64,000 bases of DNA from Clavibacter michiganensis subsp. insidiosus (GCF_002240565.1 NZ_MZMO01000001.1:1984001-2048000), one strand, 5' to 3'; shown: positions 51,495-61,835, numbered from the stretch's first letter. Numbers and translations: made by a program. Notes: generated by a model not told the origin, from the sequence alone.

Positions 51495-51530
51495 CGAGGG
51501 GGACGGTCGCGCAGGCGGCCGTCCCCCTCG
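51495..51530 (+). terminator. pepN terminator
   Basis: A 16-bp stem with one GU pair (51495-51510 with 51515-51530) and loop gcag, shortly after the pepN stop. Confidence 0.8.
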
Positions 51531-51586
51531 TCGTCCCTCCCGCCCGACCTGCGGACGGACCCAGGGCCGGCCGGGGAGGCCGCCGG

Positions 51587-51592
51587 TACACT
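51587..51592 (+). promoter_or_regulatory. Leaderless -10 element before the mscS uORF
   Basis: TACACT lies seven bases before an ATG at 51600, which opens a 16-codon ORF leading into mscS. Confidence 0.5.
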
Positions 51593-51599
51593 CGGCCGG

Positions 51600-51650
51600 A
51601 TGACCTCCCCTCTCCTCACCCCCGTCGGAAGCGCGTCGCGATGGACCTGA
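51600..51650 (+). CDS. Possible 16-residue leader peptide overlapping mscS
   Basis: ATG at 51600 reads [16 protein letters not shown] and stops at 51650, ten bases inside the mscS gene. With TACACT seven bases upstream, it would be translated from the 5' end of a leaderless mRNA. Ribosomes finishing it are well placed to restart at the mscS ATG (51641), so it may couple mscS translation. The peptide itself has no known role. It could be chance. Confidence 0.4.
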   Translation: MTSPLLTPVGSASRWT

Positions 51651-52954
51651 GCATGGTGTGCTGCGGCGACGGCTCGTTCTTCTCCACGTGGGGGGACCTC
51701 ATCAAAGTCGTCTCCTACATCGCCGGCGGACTCCTGCTCCGCCTGATCCTCCTCGTCGTCATACGGCAGACCGTCGACCGCATCGTCTCGGGCGTCAAGA
51801 AGCGGCAGAACGTCGACGACACGCAGTCGATCCAGGCATCGCCGCTCACGGCCGTCCGCGTCGTGCAGCGCACCCGGACCCTCGGCAGCGTGCTGAGCAA
51901 CATCACCACTGTCGTCATCGTCGTGATCGTCATCGCGAGCGTGCTCTCGGTCGTCGCGCCCGACGTCACCAGCTCCCTCGCCCTCCTCACCGCCGCACTC
52001 GGCGCCGGCCTCGGCTTCGGCGCGCAGAACATCGTCAAGGACATCCTCAACGGCCTGTTCATGGTCGTGGAGGACCAGCTCGGCGTGGGCGACGTCGTCG
52101 ACGTGGGGCCCGCGACGGGCGTCGTCGAGACCGTCGGCATCCGCATCACGACCCTCCGCGACGTCAACGGCACGCTCTGGTTCGTGCGCAACGGCGAGAT
52201 CCTCCGCGTCGGCAACATGTCGCAGGGCTGGGCGCGCGTCGTCATCGACCTCGCCGTCCCCTACGACACCGACGTGCAGGCCGTGCAGGAGCGCATGCTC
52301 GCGACCGCCACGGAGCTCGCGTCCACCCCGAAGTGGCGCTCGCGCATCGTCGAGAAGCCCGAGCTGTGGGGCATCGAGTCGATCTCGGAGTCGGCCGTCG
52401 TGATCCGCGTGGTCGTCAAGACCCGCAGCAACGCGCGCGACGACGTCTCCCGCGAGCTCCGGGGCCGGCTCAAGGCGAGCCTCGACGCGATGGGCGTCAC
52501 CCTGCCGTCGCTCACCGCCGTCGTGCTCACCGGCTTCGACAGCGCGGCGAGCGTGGGCGGCGCGCACCCGCCGCGCACCGCGTCGACGCCCGTGCAGCAG
52601 CCCGAGCAGCCGGCTCCCCGCAAGCGCGCCGCCCGGAAGGTCGCGCAGCGGCAGCCCGGATCCCCGGCCGCCGGCTCCGTCTCCCCCGTCGTCCGCGGCG
52701 CCGCCGGCTCCCGCCCCGACCCGCGCGCGACGCGGATGATCCCCGCGCAGGACCCGGCACCCGCCCGGGACGCGGACCCGGACGAGGACGAGGTCACCGC
52801 GACCTGGACCGTCCTCCCCGAGGACCCCGCGACCGCGCCGTCGCCCGAGGGGACGACCGACACGGGTGCGGGATCCGAGGCCGCCGCTCCCGCGAAGCCG
52901 CCGCGCGCGCCGCGCCAGCCGCGGAAGCCTGCTACGCCGCCCGAGGAGTCCTGA
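51641..52954 (+). CDS. Small-conductance mechanosensitive channel family protein
   Basis: MscS-type channel that relieves osmotic downshock. Of 437 residues, about 1-110 hold three membrane spans, the last being the Gly/Ala-rich pore helix [25 protein letters not shown]. The beta domain ([30 protein letters not shown]) and an alpha/beta cytoplasmic domain follow. A disordered Pro/Ala/Arg-rich tail of about 140 residues is an addition typical of actinobacterial homologues. It is coupled to the globin gene through TGATG. Confidence 0.93.
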   Translation: MDLSMVCCGDGSFFSTWGDLIKVVSYIAGGLLLRLILLVVIRQTVDRIVSGVKKRQNVDDTQSIQASPLTAVRVVQRTRTLGSVLSNITTVVIVVIVIASVLSVVAPDVTSSLALLTAALGAGLGFGAQNIVKDILNGLFMVVEDQLGVGDVVDVGPATGVVETVGIRITTLRDVNGTLWFVRNGEILRVGNMSQGWARVVIDLAVPYDTDVQAVQERMLATATELASTPKWRSRIVEKPELWGIESISESAVVIRVVVKTRSNARDDVSRELRGRLKASLDAMGVTLPSLTAVVLTGFDSAASVGGAHPPRTASTPVQQPEQPAPRKRAARKVAQRQPGSPAAGSVSPVVRGAAGSRPDPRATRMIPAQDPAPARDADPDEDEVTATWTVLPEDPATAPSPEGTTDTGAGSEAAAPAKPPRAPRQPRKPATPPEES

Positions 52955-53349
52955 TGGCCGACCTGCTCGCGAGCTCGTTCTACGACGACGTCGGCGGCCG
53001 CCCCACCTTCGAGAAGCTGGTCCGCGAGTTCTACCGGGGCGTGGCCGACGATCCCGTGCTCGTCGCGATGTACCCGGAGGAGGACCTCGAGGGCGCGATC
53101 CAGCGCCTCACCGGGTTCCTCGAGCAGTACTGGGGCGGTCCCACGACCTACAGCGACGAGCGAGGCCACCCGCGGCTGCGGATGCGGCACATGCCGTTCC
53201 GCGTCAACCCGGACGCGCGCGATCGCTGGCTCGCGCACATGCGCGTGGCCGTCGACTCGCTCGACCTGCCGCCGATGCACGAGGCGCAGCTCTGGGACTA
53301 CCTCGAGCGGGCCGCGCACGCGATGGTCAACACGTTCGACGAGTCCTGA
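52954..53349 (+). CDS. Group II truncated haemoglobin (GlbO type)
   Basis: A 131-residue 2-over-2 globin. It starts [30 protein letters not shown], has the proximal-side region [19 protein letters not shown] (the heme-ligand His follows the LRMR segment), and ends [12 protein letters not shown], as in GlbO. Group II forms are linked to oxygen or NO chemistry and membrane respiration in Mycobacterium. The ATG overlaps the mscS stop by one base, giving an mscS-glbO operon. Confidence 0.94.
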   Translation: MADLLASSFYDDVGGRPTFEKLVREFYRGVADDPVLVAMYPEEDLEGAIQRLTGFLEQYWGGPTTYSDERGHPRLRMRHMPFRVNPDARDRWLAHMRVAVDSLDLPPMHEAQLWDYLERAAHAMVNTFDES

Positions 53350-53399
53350 GCGGAGGCGTCGACGCGTCCTGAGCGCCGACGTCGACGCGGACGGGAGCC

Positions 53400-54095
53400 C
53401 TAGAGGCGCCGCACGAGCACGTGGCCGCGTGCCGTGGTGAGGCGCGTCCACGGCCCGGCGCGGAACACCGCGACGGGTGCCTCCGCGTCGTCCGGCGCCG
53501 CGTCGGGAGCGGGGTCCGGCCCGAGGAACCCGAGGCTGTAGGCCGCGAAGGCACCTCCGGCCACCACCTCGGGCGCGCCCTCCACGGCACGGCCCCACAC
53601 CTCGCCGCGCACGCGCGTCACGATCTGCTCGCCGATGCCCGACGGCACGGCGGCCGCGACCTCGTCGATCCCGGCGCGCGCCGCGGCGCGGAGGGACGAC
53701 GCGGGGACGTCCGCCGCCCGCTCCCATCCGGCGCGCGGCGGGGAGATCCCGGCCCACGGCGCGTTGGCGGTGTCCGGCGGCACGAGCACGCCGACGGGCT
53801 CGCCCGGGGATCCGGTCGCCGGCCCCTCGAGGCGCGCCAGCCGGTCGAGGAGGGCGCGGATCGGCACCACGCTGTCCACGGGCCCCTGCGTCTCGGCCGC
53901 GAACGTGCGGAGGCCGAGCACGGTGGGCGACCGGTCGAGGAGGCCGGCCGGCTGCACCACCGAGGTGTACACGGCGAGCACTCCGCCGGATCCGATGAGG
54001 CGCACGGCCCCGTCGTCGACGCGGGCGGAGCGCCCGAGGAAGGTCTGCAGATCGCCCAGGGCGAAGGCGTCCCGGAGGGCGAAGGAGGGCGTCAT
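53400..54095 (-). CDS. Unknown protein, 231 residues
   Basis: I do not recognise a family. The soluble protein starts MTPSFALRDAFALGDLQTFLGRSARVDDGAVRL. It has a beta-rich N-terminal half with hydrophobic strands (GVLAVYTSVV, VLGLRTFAA), an Ala-rich helical middle, and a C-terminal part with Asp/Ala-rich linker ending HVLVRRL. No signal peptide or membrane span is seen. Codon bias and its tidy fit between the globin and thioesterase genes support coding. A TAGCTT lies nine bases before the ATG. Confidence 0.78.
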   Translation of the reverse strand: MTPSFALRDAFALGDLQTFLGRSARVDDGAVRLIGSGGVLAVYTSVVQPAGLLDRSPTVLGLRTFAAETQGPVDSVVPIRALLDRLARLEGPATGSPGEPVGVLVPPDTANAPWAGISPPRAGWERAADVPASSLRAAARAGIDEVAAAVPSGIGEQIVTRVRGEVWGRAVEGAPEVVAGGAFAAYSLGFLGPDPAPDAAPDDAEAPVAVFRAGPWTRLTTARGHVLVRRL

Positions 54096-54178
54096 GGCGT
54101 GTCTAAGCTACTGGATGCGCCCGTGCGATCCGCCGGGCGCCCGGCCGCCCGAGGCCGGACCCGCCAGGCGGAGGACCC

Positions 54179-55084
54179 ATGACCGACCACGCATCCGACA
54201 TCCCGGACGACGGCCCGCTCGCCGGGCTCCTCACCGCCCTCGACCTCACCGACACGGGTGCGCGCACGAGCGAGGACATCTCCACCGGGCCGTCGCAGTG
54301 GATGCCGATGGGCCGCGTCTTCGGCGGCCAGGTCCTCGCGCAGTCCCTCGTCGCCGCCATGCGCACCACGGACGCCGACCGCCGCCCGCACAGCATGCAC
54401 GGCTACTTCCTCCGCCCCGGCGACGTCACGAAGCCCATCACGTTCTCGGTCGACCGCATCCACGACGGGCGCTCGTTCTCGACCCGCCGCACGCAGGCGT
54501 ATCAGGACGGCCGGCCGATCCTCTCCATGATCGCGTCGTTCCAGGACGCGGACGAGGGCCTCGAGCACCAGGCGCCCATGCCCGAGGGGATCCCCGAGCC
54601 GGAGTGGCTGCCGAGCGCGCGCGACGTGCTGTCGCGCATCGACCACCCCGTCGCCGCGCACTGGGCCAACGACCGCCCCTTCGACATGCGCCACGTCGAG
54701 CAGCCGGTCTACTTCGGCGCCGCCCCGGAGCGCGTCGCGCACCAGGCCGTGTGGATCCGCGCCATCGGCCGCCTCCCCGACGACCCGGCCGTGCACCTCG
54801 CCTCCCTCGCCTACGCGAGCGACTACTCGATCCTCGAGTCCATCTACCGCAGGCACGGCCTCTCCTGGGCGACGCCCGGCATGAAGGCCGCGAGCCTCGA
54901 TCACGCGATGTGGTTCCACCGCTTCGGGCGCGCGGACGAGTGGATGCTCTACGTGCAGGAGTCGACGAGCGCCCAGGGCGGCCGCGGCCTCTCCCTCGGC
55001 CGCATCTACTCGCGCGACGGCGTGCTGCTCGCGAGCGTGGCGCAGGAGGGCATGGTCCGGGTCCCGCTCGCGGACCGCGCCTGA
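54179..55084 (+). CDS. tesB: Acyl-CoA thioesterase II (TesB-like)
   Basis: Hydrolyses acyl-CoA to free fatty acid and CoA. The 301-residue protein is a double hotdog: the first half with RVFGGQVLAQSLVAAMRT and HSMHGYFLRPGD, the second with DYSILESIYRRHGLS and LDHAMWFHRFGRADEWMLYVQESTSAQGGRGLSLGRIYSRDG. The catalytic Asp/Thr/Gln triad regions fit TesB. The start at 54179 has GGAGG upstream. It is convergent with the small thioesterase gene, with nine bases between stops. Confidence 0.92.
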   Translation: MTDHASDIPDDGPLAGLLTALDLTDTGARTSEDISTGPSQWMPMGRVFGGQVLAQSLVAAMRTTDADRRPHSMHGYFLRPGDVTKPITFSVDRIHDGRSFSTRRTQAYQDGRPILSMIASFQDADEGLEHQAPMPEGIPEPEWLPSARDVLSRIDHPVAAHWANDRPFDMRHVEQPVYFGAAPERVAHQAVWIRAIGRLPDDPAVHLASLAYASDYSILESIYRRHGLSWATPGMKAASLDHAMWFHRFGRADEWMLYVQESTSAQGGRGLSLGRIYSRDGVLLASVAQEGMVRVPLADRA

Positions 55085-55093
55085 CCGGCCGGC

Positions 55094-55567
55094 TCAGCCG
55101 CGGCGGCTGAACGCGACCGGCTCCTCCACGTACTCCGCCCAGGCGGCGCGCTCGTCCTCGGTGATCCGCCGCGGGCGCCCCGTGGCGGCGTCGACGAGCA
55201 CGATCGTCGTGGAGGCGCGCGCGTAGAGCGCCGCCGGCTCGACGCCCGCGGGTGACCGCAGCTCGTAGCACGCCTCGAAGCTGGACCCGCCGAGCCGCCC
55301 CAGCCACACCTGCACGTCGAGCGGACGCCTCCCGTAGGAGATGGGCAGCAGGTACTCGACCTCCTGCCGCGCGATCAGGGTCATGGTCGACGCGCCCGCG
55401 GACGCGTCGATGAGCGCGAGACCCGCGTCCACGCCGTCGTCCTCGCCCCGCCAGAAGGCGCGGACCCGCGCCTCCTCCAGGAGCCGCAGGACCTCCACGT
55501 TGTTCACGTGGTCGTAGGCGTCGAGGTCCGCCCACCTGAGGTGGATCGGGACGTGGACTCGGGTCAC
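55094..55567 (-). CDS. 4HBT/FadM-like thioesterase
   Basis: A 157-residue single hotdog thioesterase. The family signature is VHLRWADLDAYDHVNNVEVLRLLEEARV-like: IHLRWADLDAYDHVNN with the catalytic Asp, then RAFWRGEDD. The mid-strand RQEVEYLLPISYG and the C-terminal STTIVLVDAATGRPRRIT are typical. Substrate unknown, probably acyl-CoA. The start lies four bases after the ettA stop, so it is likely co-transcribed with ettA. Confidence 0.9.
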   Translation of the reverse strand: MTRVHVPIHLRWADLDAYDHVNNVEVLRLLEEARVRAFWRGEDDGVDAGLALIDASAGASTMTLIARQEVEYLLPISYGRRPLDVQVWLGRLGGSSFEACYELRSPAGVEPAALYARASTTIVLVDAATGRPRRITEDERAAWAEYVEEPVAFSRRG

Positions 55568-55571
55568 GGGA

Positions 55572-57254
<1,683 letters not shown>

Positions 57255-57261
57255 GGTCACG

Positions 57262-57267
57262 AGTCTA
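57262..57267 (-). promoter_or_regulatory. Leaderless -10 element for ettA
   Basis: TAGACT on the minus strand, seven bases before the ATG at 57254. No ribosome-binding site is present. Confidence 0.55.
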
Positions 57268-57317
57268 TTCAGTGCCGCGGCCGCCGGATGCCGCGCGCGG
57301 AGGCGCCGGCACCGTCG

Positions 57318-57797
57318 TCACCAGTCGATGGCGCGCGTCTGGCCGACCAGGCAGCGGCCGGAGGAGAGCGCCGGCTCGACGTGCGCGGTGAAGCCGTCCT
57401 GGGCCCGCTGCCCGATGAGGCAGGCGTCCGCCATGCGCACGGCGACGAGGATCGAGTCGACCGAGTTGCCGAGCGGCGTCGCGTCGGCGGTGACCTCCAT
57501 GCGGTCCTTCGGGAAGCCGGCGCCGACGAGCGCGTCCACGAGCGACCGGCCCTGCGCGTTGGGATCCGCGGCGACGACCGCTCCCGCCATGGCCTCGAAT
57601 GCGGGCAGGTTTGCCTCGGCTGTCCCCGTCGGGTCGACGGGCGCGATGGTGGGTGTGGCGGGCGCGGCGGGCGCGGCGCCGGGATCGGCGCTGTCCGTGA
57701 CGGCGGTCGGGGTCGGCTCCGGCGCGGCGGGCGACTGCGTGCAGGCCGACAGGAGCAGCGCAGCGAGGAGGACCGGCGCCAGGAGGGCGCGGATCAC
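57318..57797 (-). CDS. Lipoprotein, DUF6993-like
   Basis: A 159-residue exported lipoprotein: signal with lipobox LLSAC (Cys19), a Pro/Ala/Thr-rich linker (about 20-55), and a C-terminal domain with SVDSILVAVRMADACLIGQ and two cysteines (in DACLIG and GRCLVG) that could form a disulfide. It resembles DUF6993, known mainly in Microbacteriaceae, function unknown. The GTG start overlaps the MarR stop (GTGA), so it is translationally coupled to the regulator. Confidence 0.78.
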   Translation of the reverse strand: MIRALLAPVLLAALLLSACTQSPAAPEPTPTAVTDSADPGAAPAAPATPTIAPVDPTGTAEANLPAFEAMAGAVVAADPNAQGRSLVDALVGAGFPKDRMEVTADATPLGNSVDSILVAVRMADACLIGQRAQDGFTAHVEPALSSGRCLVGQTRAIDW

Positions 57798-58357
57798 GCG
57801 GCGGACTCGTCGGGGCAGGCCGCCTCGGCGTCGCGATCGGATGCCGGGGGGATGGCGAGGTCGTCGCCGCGGGCGCTCCCCCGGCCGTCGTCGAGGGAGG
57901 ATGCGCTCATGCTGGTGAGGATATCCCGCGCGATGGCCTCGAGCTGCGCGGTCTGCTCGGCGCTCAGCGGGTCGAACACCGTGCGGAGCACCTCCTCGGC
58001 GTGGCCGGGGGCGGCCGCGACGAGGGTCGCCCGGCCCTCGTCGGTGAGCTCCGCGAGGAGGCTCCTGCCGTCATGCGGCGACCGCGAGCGGCGGACCCAC
58101 CCCAGCTGCTCGAGGCGGGTGACGGCGTGGGAGGTGCGGCTCGCCGAGGCCTGGAGCGCCCGGGCGAGGACGCTCATGGGGAGCGCCCCGCCCTCGGCCT
58201 CCGACAGCCGGACGAGGATCATGTAGTAGGCGTGCGGCATGCCCGCGTCGCGGAGGAGCTCCCGCTCGATGCGCTCGCTCACGTGGTTCAGCGCGACGAT
58301 GACCGTCCGCCAGGCGCGCTGCTGATCCGGCTCGAGCCACCGGGGGGATCCGCTCAT
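57794..58357 (-). CDS. MarR family transcriptional regulator
   Basis: Winged-helix regulator of 187 residues. The helix-turn-helix is LPMSVLARALQASASRTSHAVTRLEQLGWVRRSRSPHDGRSLLAELTDEG. N- and C-terminal helices form the dimer region; an acidic Ala/Asp-rich tail follows. The ligand is unknown. It sits between an SSB-like gene (ATGA overlap) and a lipoprotein (GTGA overlap). TAGGAT lies six bases before its ATG, inside the SSB-like gene, and may give a separate leaderless start. Confidence 0.92.
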   Translation of the reverse strand: MSGSPRWLEPDQQRAWRTVIVALNHVSERIERELLRDAGMPHAYYMILVRLSEAEGGALPMSVLARALQASASRTSHAVTRLEQLGWVRRSRSPHDGRSLLAELTDEGRATLVAAAPGHAEEVLRTVFDPLSAEQTAQLEAIARDILTSMSASSLDDGRGSARGDDLAIPPASDRDAEAACPDESAA

Positions 58358-58743
58358 GGTGCGATCCTAGGCTCCGCCGCCGTGGGGCCGACGCGCGCGA
58401 TGCCGCGTCGCGCGAGCACGGCGTGCCCCACGAGCTCCACCGCGTCGTGCTCCGACCGGGCCGCCCGACGGGGAACGAGCTCGCCCAGGACGATGACCTC
58501 CTCCCCGATGACGAGACTCGCCACGTCGCCATGGGCGCCGGCGCCCGTGCACACGACGAGGATCCCGTCGCCCTCCGGGCCGCGCGGATGCCCCGGGCCC
58601 ACGGGACCGACGAGGACGCTGGCGACCTCCCATCCCTCGACGGTGCGGATGGATCGCGGCCGCCGCGCGACCGTGCCGCGCAACGCGACGTGCGTCCCGC
58701 TCCCCCGCGTCCCGTCGCCGTGTCCCTCGCCCTGTGCGCCCAT
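58354..58743 (-). CDS. SSB-like OB-fold protein
   Basis: A 129-residue protein with the SSB pattern: THVALRGTVARRP, TVEGWEVASVLVG, then GDVASLVIGEEVIVLGELV and a closing VELVGHAVLA strand. It lacks the long tail and terminal DDDIPF of housekeeping SSB, so it is probably an accessory paralogue, perhaps for competence or repair. The start at 58743 has a strong GGAGGAGGGG site; the upstream ATG at 58836 was rejected. Its stop overlaps the marR start (ATGA). Confidence 0.7.
   Translation of the reverse strand: MGAQGEGHGDGTRGSGTHVALRGTVARRPRSIRTVEGWEVASVLVGPVGPGHPRGPEGDGILVVCTGAGAHGDVASLVIGEEVIVLGELVPRRAARSEHDAVELVGHAVLARRGIARVGPTAAEPRIAP
58364..58369 (-). promoter_or_regulatory. Possible internal leaderless -10 element for marR
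   Basis: TAGGAT on the minus strand, six bases before the marR ATG and inside the 3' end of the SSB-like gene. Confidence 0.45.
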
Positions 58744-58868
58744 CGCCCCTCCTCCCGCGGCCCGGCGGCCGCGACCGAGGGTGTCCCGGAGGACGCGCTG
58801 CGCGACGGGGCCGAGCGCATCCCGCGCACGGCGCACGGCGCGCGCGCCTGGGGAGGGACGGCCCGGAC

Positions 58869-59099
58869 TCAGTGCTCAGTGAAGCGGAGGTCCTCGTCCC
58901 GACCCGCGCGGAGCGCCGCCTTCGCGATCTCCAGGGTGGGGTAGGTGCCGGAGACGACGCCGCGGTGCAGCGACCGCACCTCGTAGCCGTCGTCGTGCGA
59001 GTGGATGGAGGCGAGCGCCCCCGTGGCCCCGAAGGCCACCCAGGTCTTGCCCGCGGTGCGCGGGACGCCGGTGGTGCTCGTGCTGGTGGTCATCGACAT
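58869..59099 (-). CDS. Small unknown protein A
   Basis: A 76-residue protein: Ser/Thr-rich start (MSMTTSTSTTG), then a compact beta-rich part KTWVAFGATGALASIHSHDDGYEVRSLHR and a helix LEIAKAALRAGRDED. It has a GGAGGAGAG site upstream of the first ATG. The pattern of a Gly-Xaa-Leu turn, a dGY/dGe strand and a final amphipathic helix recurs in the small protein at 59899. No named family recognised. Confidence 0.7.
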   Translation of the reverse strand: MSMTTSTSTTGVPRTAGKTWVAFGATGALASIHSHDDGYEVRSLHRGVVSGTYPTLEIAKAALRAGRDEDLRFTEH

Positions 59100-59200
59100 C
59101 GTCGTCGTCTCTCCTCCCCGGGCTCCGTCGCCCGGACGTGCCGATGGTACGCCGACGCCCCGCGGCCGTACAGGTCGCGGGGCGTCGAGGGAGAGGCGGA

Positions 59201-59728
59201 TCAGGCGGCGCGCACGTACTGCGCGAAGGACTTCCGCACCTTGTTCACCTTGGGCACGGCGACGGCGTTGCAGTAGCCCTGGCCGGGGTTCTTGGCGAAG
59301 AAGTCCTGGTGGTAGTCCTCCGCGTCGTACCAGGTGCCGACCGGCTCGATCGTGGTGACGACGGTGCCGTCCCACAGCTCGCCGGCGCGCGAGATCGCGT
59401 CGCGGAACAGCTGCTCCTGCTCGGCGTCCGCGGGGAACATGGCGGAGCGATACTGGGTGCCGACGTCGGCGCCCTGGCGGTTGAGCTGGCGCGGGTCGTG
59501 CAGCGTGAAGAACACGTCGAGGATGACGTCCGCGGGGATGACCTCCTCGTCGAAGAACACCTTCACCGCCTCGGCGTGCCCGGTCGCGCCCGTGCACACG
59601 GCGTCGTAGGAGGGGTGGGCGGTGTGGCCGCCGATGTATCCGGAGATGACGTCCTGGACGCCGTCGAGCGTGCGGTAGACCGCATCGAGGCACCAGAAGC
59701 AGCCGCCGGCGAGGATGAATGTCTGCAT
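59201..59728 (-). CDS. msrA: Peptide-methionine (S)-S-oxide reductase MsrA
   Basis: Repairs oxidised methionine. The 175-residue protein starts MQTFILAGGCFWCLDAVYRTL with the catalytic Cys in GGCFWC, and has GYIGG, YDAVCTGATGHAEAV, the DPRQLNRQGADVGTQYRS segment and a C-terminal resolving region GYCNAVAVPKV. The start at 59728 was chosen from family alignment; a 43-codon extension to 59857 looks non-coding. TAGGTT lies eight bases upstream. Confidence 0.95.
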   Translation of the reverse strand: MQTFILAGGCFWCLDAVYRTLDGVQDVISGYIGGHTAHPSYDAVCTGATGHAEAVKVFFDEEVIPADVILDVFFTLHDPRQLNRQGADVGTQYRSAMFPADAEQEQLFRDAISRAGELWDGTVVTTIEPVGTWYDAEDYHQDFFAKNPGQGYCNAVAVPKVNKVRKSFAQYVRAA

Positions 59729-59898
59729 GAGAGATGAACCTACTTCCCGTCGACGCGCGCGAGGTCCGCGGTGGTCGACATGGGAGGGAACCGTCACCGG
59801 ACGCCGCCCATTCCTGCCGGTCGCGATGTCGGTGGTCCCCCGTAGCTTCGGGGACATCGAGACACCGCCGGGCCGGCGGCACGCGGACGGAGGACACC

Positions 59899-60135
59899 AT
59901 GCCCAGCATCACCTACACCCCCCTGTCGCGCTCGGCCGCCCAGGTGCGCGAGCTGCACGACGGGCTCCTGCGCGTCACCCGGCCGGACGGCGCCGTGCTC
60001 GGCTACGTGGAGCGCATGCACGAGCCGCAGGGCGAGCGGTTCCGCGCGAAGCGCCTGCGCCGGGACGCGCAGGGGTTCGTGCCGCTCGGTGACTTCTGGG
60101 AGCTGCAGGACGCGGTCGACTGCCTGCGGTTCTGA
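59899..60135 (+). CDS. Small unknown protein B
   Basis: A 78-residue basic protein: MPSITYTPLSRSAAQVRELH, then GLLRVTRPDGAVLGYVERMH, FRAKRLRRDAQGFVPLGDFW and a final helix LQDAVDCLRF. It has GGAGG six bases before the ATG. Its layout resembles the protein at 58869-59099: a strand with a Gly turn, a charged strand, then a closing helix. Function unknown. Confidence 0.72.
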   Translation: MPSITYTPLSRSAAQVRELHDGLLRVTRPDGAVLGYVERMHEPQGERFRAKRLRRDAQGFVPLGDFWELQDAVDCLRF

Positions 60136-60206
60136 CCGGCGGCCACCGGTGAGCGGGTGCGGCGACGCGCCCGCCCGGCCTCCCGGATCGGGCCCGGGCG
60201 CCGGGG

Positions 60207-60212
60207 TACGGT
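60207..60212 (+). promoter_or_regulatory. Leaderless -10 element for the 60219 gene
   Basis: TACGGT lies six bases before the ATG at 60219. Confidence 0.5.
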
Positions 60213-60218
60213 CGCCGC

Positions 60219-60929
60219 ATGCAGTGGTGGAATGATCTCCTCGATGCCCTCGCGTCCGAGCGGGGCACGCAGCTCCTCTCCGGCGTCGTCGTCCCCTTCG
60301 TCGCCATCGTGGTGGCCGGCGTGCTCGCCGCCGCCATCGCGCGCAGCGCCACGCAGCGGATCCTCACCCGGCACGACCGCGAGGTGAAGGCCGCCGCCAT
60401 CGGCGTGCTCGTCGACGCGGCCCGCCAGGCCTCCGTGTGGGACGGCCTCACGGCGCAGGAGCGCGTCCTCGCGGACCGCGCCGCGGGCGAGGCCGACATC
60501 CGCATCCGCCTCCTGCCGGTCAAGGGCGCGGCCACCGCCGCCACCTGGGCCGCGCACGAGATCACCGAGTTCAAGCGCGGCAGCGGCAGCTTCGGCTTCC
60601 AGTTCGACGCGCAGCTCGCCGAGTTCCGCGACCGCATGGTCGAGTGGCAGCACCACCCCGGCCGCGCCCGCAAGATCTTCCAGGGCGACATCTCGCGCTG
60701 GCAGTTCGAGGACGACCAGCCCGTCGCCGACACGGCCGCCGCGACCAGGACGCCGGCTCGCCCGGATGACGCGAGCGCCGTCGCCCCCGTCCCGGTGCCG
60801 TGGCGCAGCGGATCCGACGACCAGCCCGTCGCCGAGCGCCGCGTCGAGTCCCCCGAAGAGCAGTACAGCCCGCCCGTCCCCTCGTCGTCGGCCGCGAACT
60901 CGCGCGCCGCGGACTCCGAGCGGCGCTGA
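60219..60929 (+). CDS. Unknown protein with one N-terminal membrane span
   Basis: A 236-residue protein: a short amphipathic start (MQWWNDLLDALASERG), one membrane helix (about 19-42, LLSGVVVPFVAIVVAGVLAAAIA), then a soluble, helix-rich region (about 45-160) with AARQASVWDGLTAQERVLADRAAGEADIRIRL and FQFDAQLAEFRDRMVEWQHHP. A disordered Pro/Ser/Asp tail follows. Topology suggests a membrane-anchored cytoplasmic protein. No family recognised. Confidence 0.8.
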   Translation: MQWWNDLLDALASERGTQLLSGVVVPFVAIVVAGVLAAAIARSATQRILTRHDREVKAAAIGVLVDAARQASVWDGLTAQERVLADRAAGEADIRIRLLPVKGAATAATWAAHEITEFKRGSGSFGFQFDAQLAEFRDRMVEWQHHPGRARKIFQGDISRWQFEDDQPVADTAAATRTPARPDDASAVAPVPVPWRSGSDDQPVAERRVESPEEQYSPPVPSSSAANSRAADSERR

Positions 60930-60947
60930 CCCTCCTCGCCGTCACAT

Positions 60948-60987
60948 GACGACGCCCCGCATCTCGGTCGAGGTGCGGGGCGTCGTC
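60948..60987. terminator. Bidirectional terminator between the 60219 gene and nadE
   Basis: Perfect 14-bp stem (60948-60961 with 60974-60987) around a 12-base loop, between convergent genes. Confidence 0.82.
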
Positions 60988-61006
60988 GCGTCGGGTCAGA
61001 GGCGGA

Positions 61007-61828
61007 TCACTTCCACCAGTCGTCGAACATGCTGGCGGGCACGCGCCGCTTGTGCTCCGTGCTCTCGTAGCGGGCCTCGATCGCCTCGGCCACCTCGTCG
61101 GCGACGTCGCGGCCCTCGAGGAAGTCGTCGATGTCGGCGTAGGTGAGGCCGAGGTTCGCCTCGTCCGTCTGGCCGGGGGTGTCGTCGAGGAGATCGGCCG
61201 TGGGGGCCTTGAGGTACAGCCGCTCCGGCGCTCCGAGGTGCTCGAGGAGGGCCCGGCCCTGGCGCTTGCTGAGACCCGTGAGCGGGAGCACGTCCGCGCC
61301 GCCGTCGCCGTACTTCGTGAAGAACCCCGTGACGGCCTCGGCCGCGTGGTCGGTGCCGATCACCAGCAGGCGGGCCTGCCCGGCCAGCGCGTACTGGGCG
61401 ACCATGCGCGAGCGCGCCTTGACGTTGCCCTTGGTGAAGTCCGTCATCGCGTGGCCGACCGCGTCGGCGTACTCCGCCTGGAAGCCGTCGACCGCGCGCT
61501 TGATGTCGAAGACGACGCTCGACTTGGGCTGGATGAAGGAGAGCGCCAGCTGCGCGTCCTCCTCATCGGCCTGCACCCCGTACGGCAGGCGCACGGCGAT
61601 GAACTCGGCGAGGAGCCCCTCGCCCGCGAGCTCCTCGATCGCGAGCTGGGCGAGGCGCCCGGCGAGAGACGAGTCCTGGCCGCCGCTCACGCCGAGGACG
61701 AAGCCCTCTGCGCCGGTGGACCGGAGGTAGGCCTTGAGGAAGTCGACGCGCTTCCGGACCTCGTCGGCGGGATCGATGGTCGGGCGCACCTCGAGGGCGG
61801 CGATGATCTGTGACTGGATGTCGCGCAT
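61007..61828 (-). CDS. nadE: NH3-dependent NAD(+) synthetase
   Basis: Last step of NAD synthesis: amidates deamido-NAD with ammonia and ATP. At 273 residues it is the ammonia-dependent form with no glutaminase domain. Signatures: [18 protein letters not shown] (ATP pyrophosphatase loop), [13 protein letters not shown], and [28 protein letters not shown] seven bases before the ATG and no ribosome-binding site suggest a leaderless mRNA. nadD lies at the other end of the window, so NAD genes are not clustered. Confidence 0.96.
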   Translation of the reverse strand: MRDIQSQIIAALEVRPTIDPADEVRKRVDFLKAYLRSTGAEGFVLGVSGGQDSSLAGRLAQLAIEELAGEGLLAEFIAVRLPYGVQADEEDAQLALSFIQPKSSVVFDIKRAVDGFQAEYADAVGHAMTDFTKGNVKARSRMVAQYALAGQARLLVIGTDHAAEAVTGFFTKYGDGGADVLPLTGLSKRQGRALLEHLGAPERLYLKAPTADLLDDTPGQTDEANLGLTYADIDDFLEGRDVADEVAEAIEARYESTEHKRRVPASMFDDWWK

Positions 61829-61835
61829 GCGCCCA

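Noticed and set aside
53340..53400. Partly repeated GACGCGTCCTGAGCG-like sequence after the globin gene.
   Set aside because: Imperfect and short. It reads as chance similarity in GC-rich sequence rather than a terminator or duplication.
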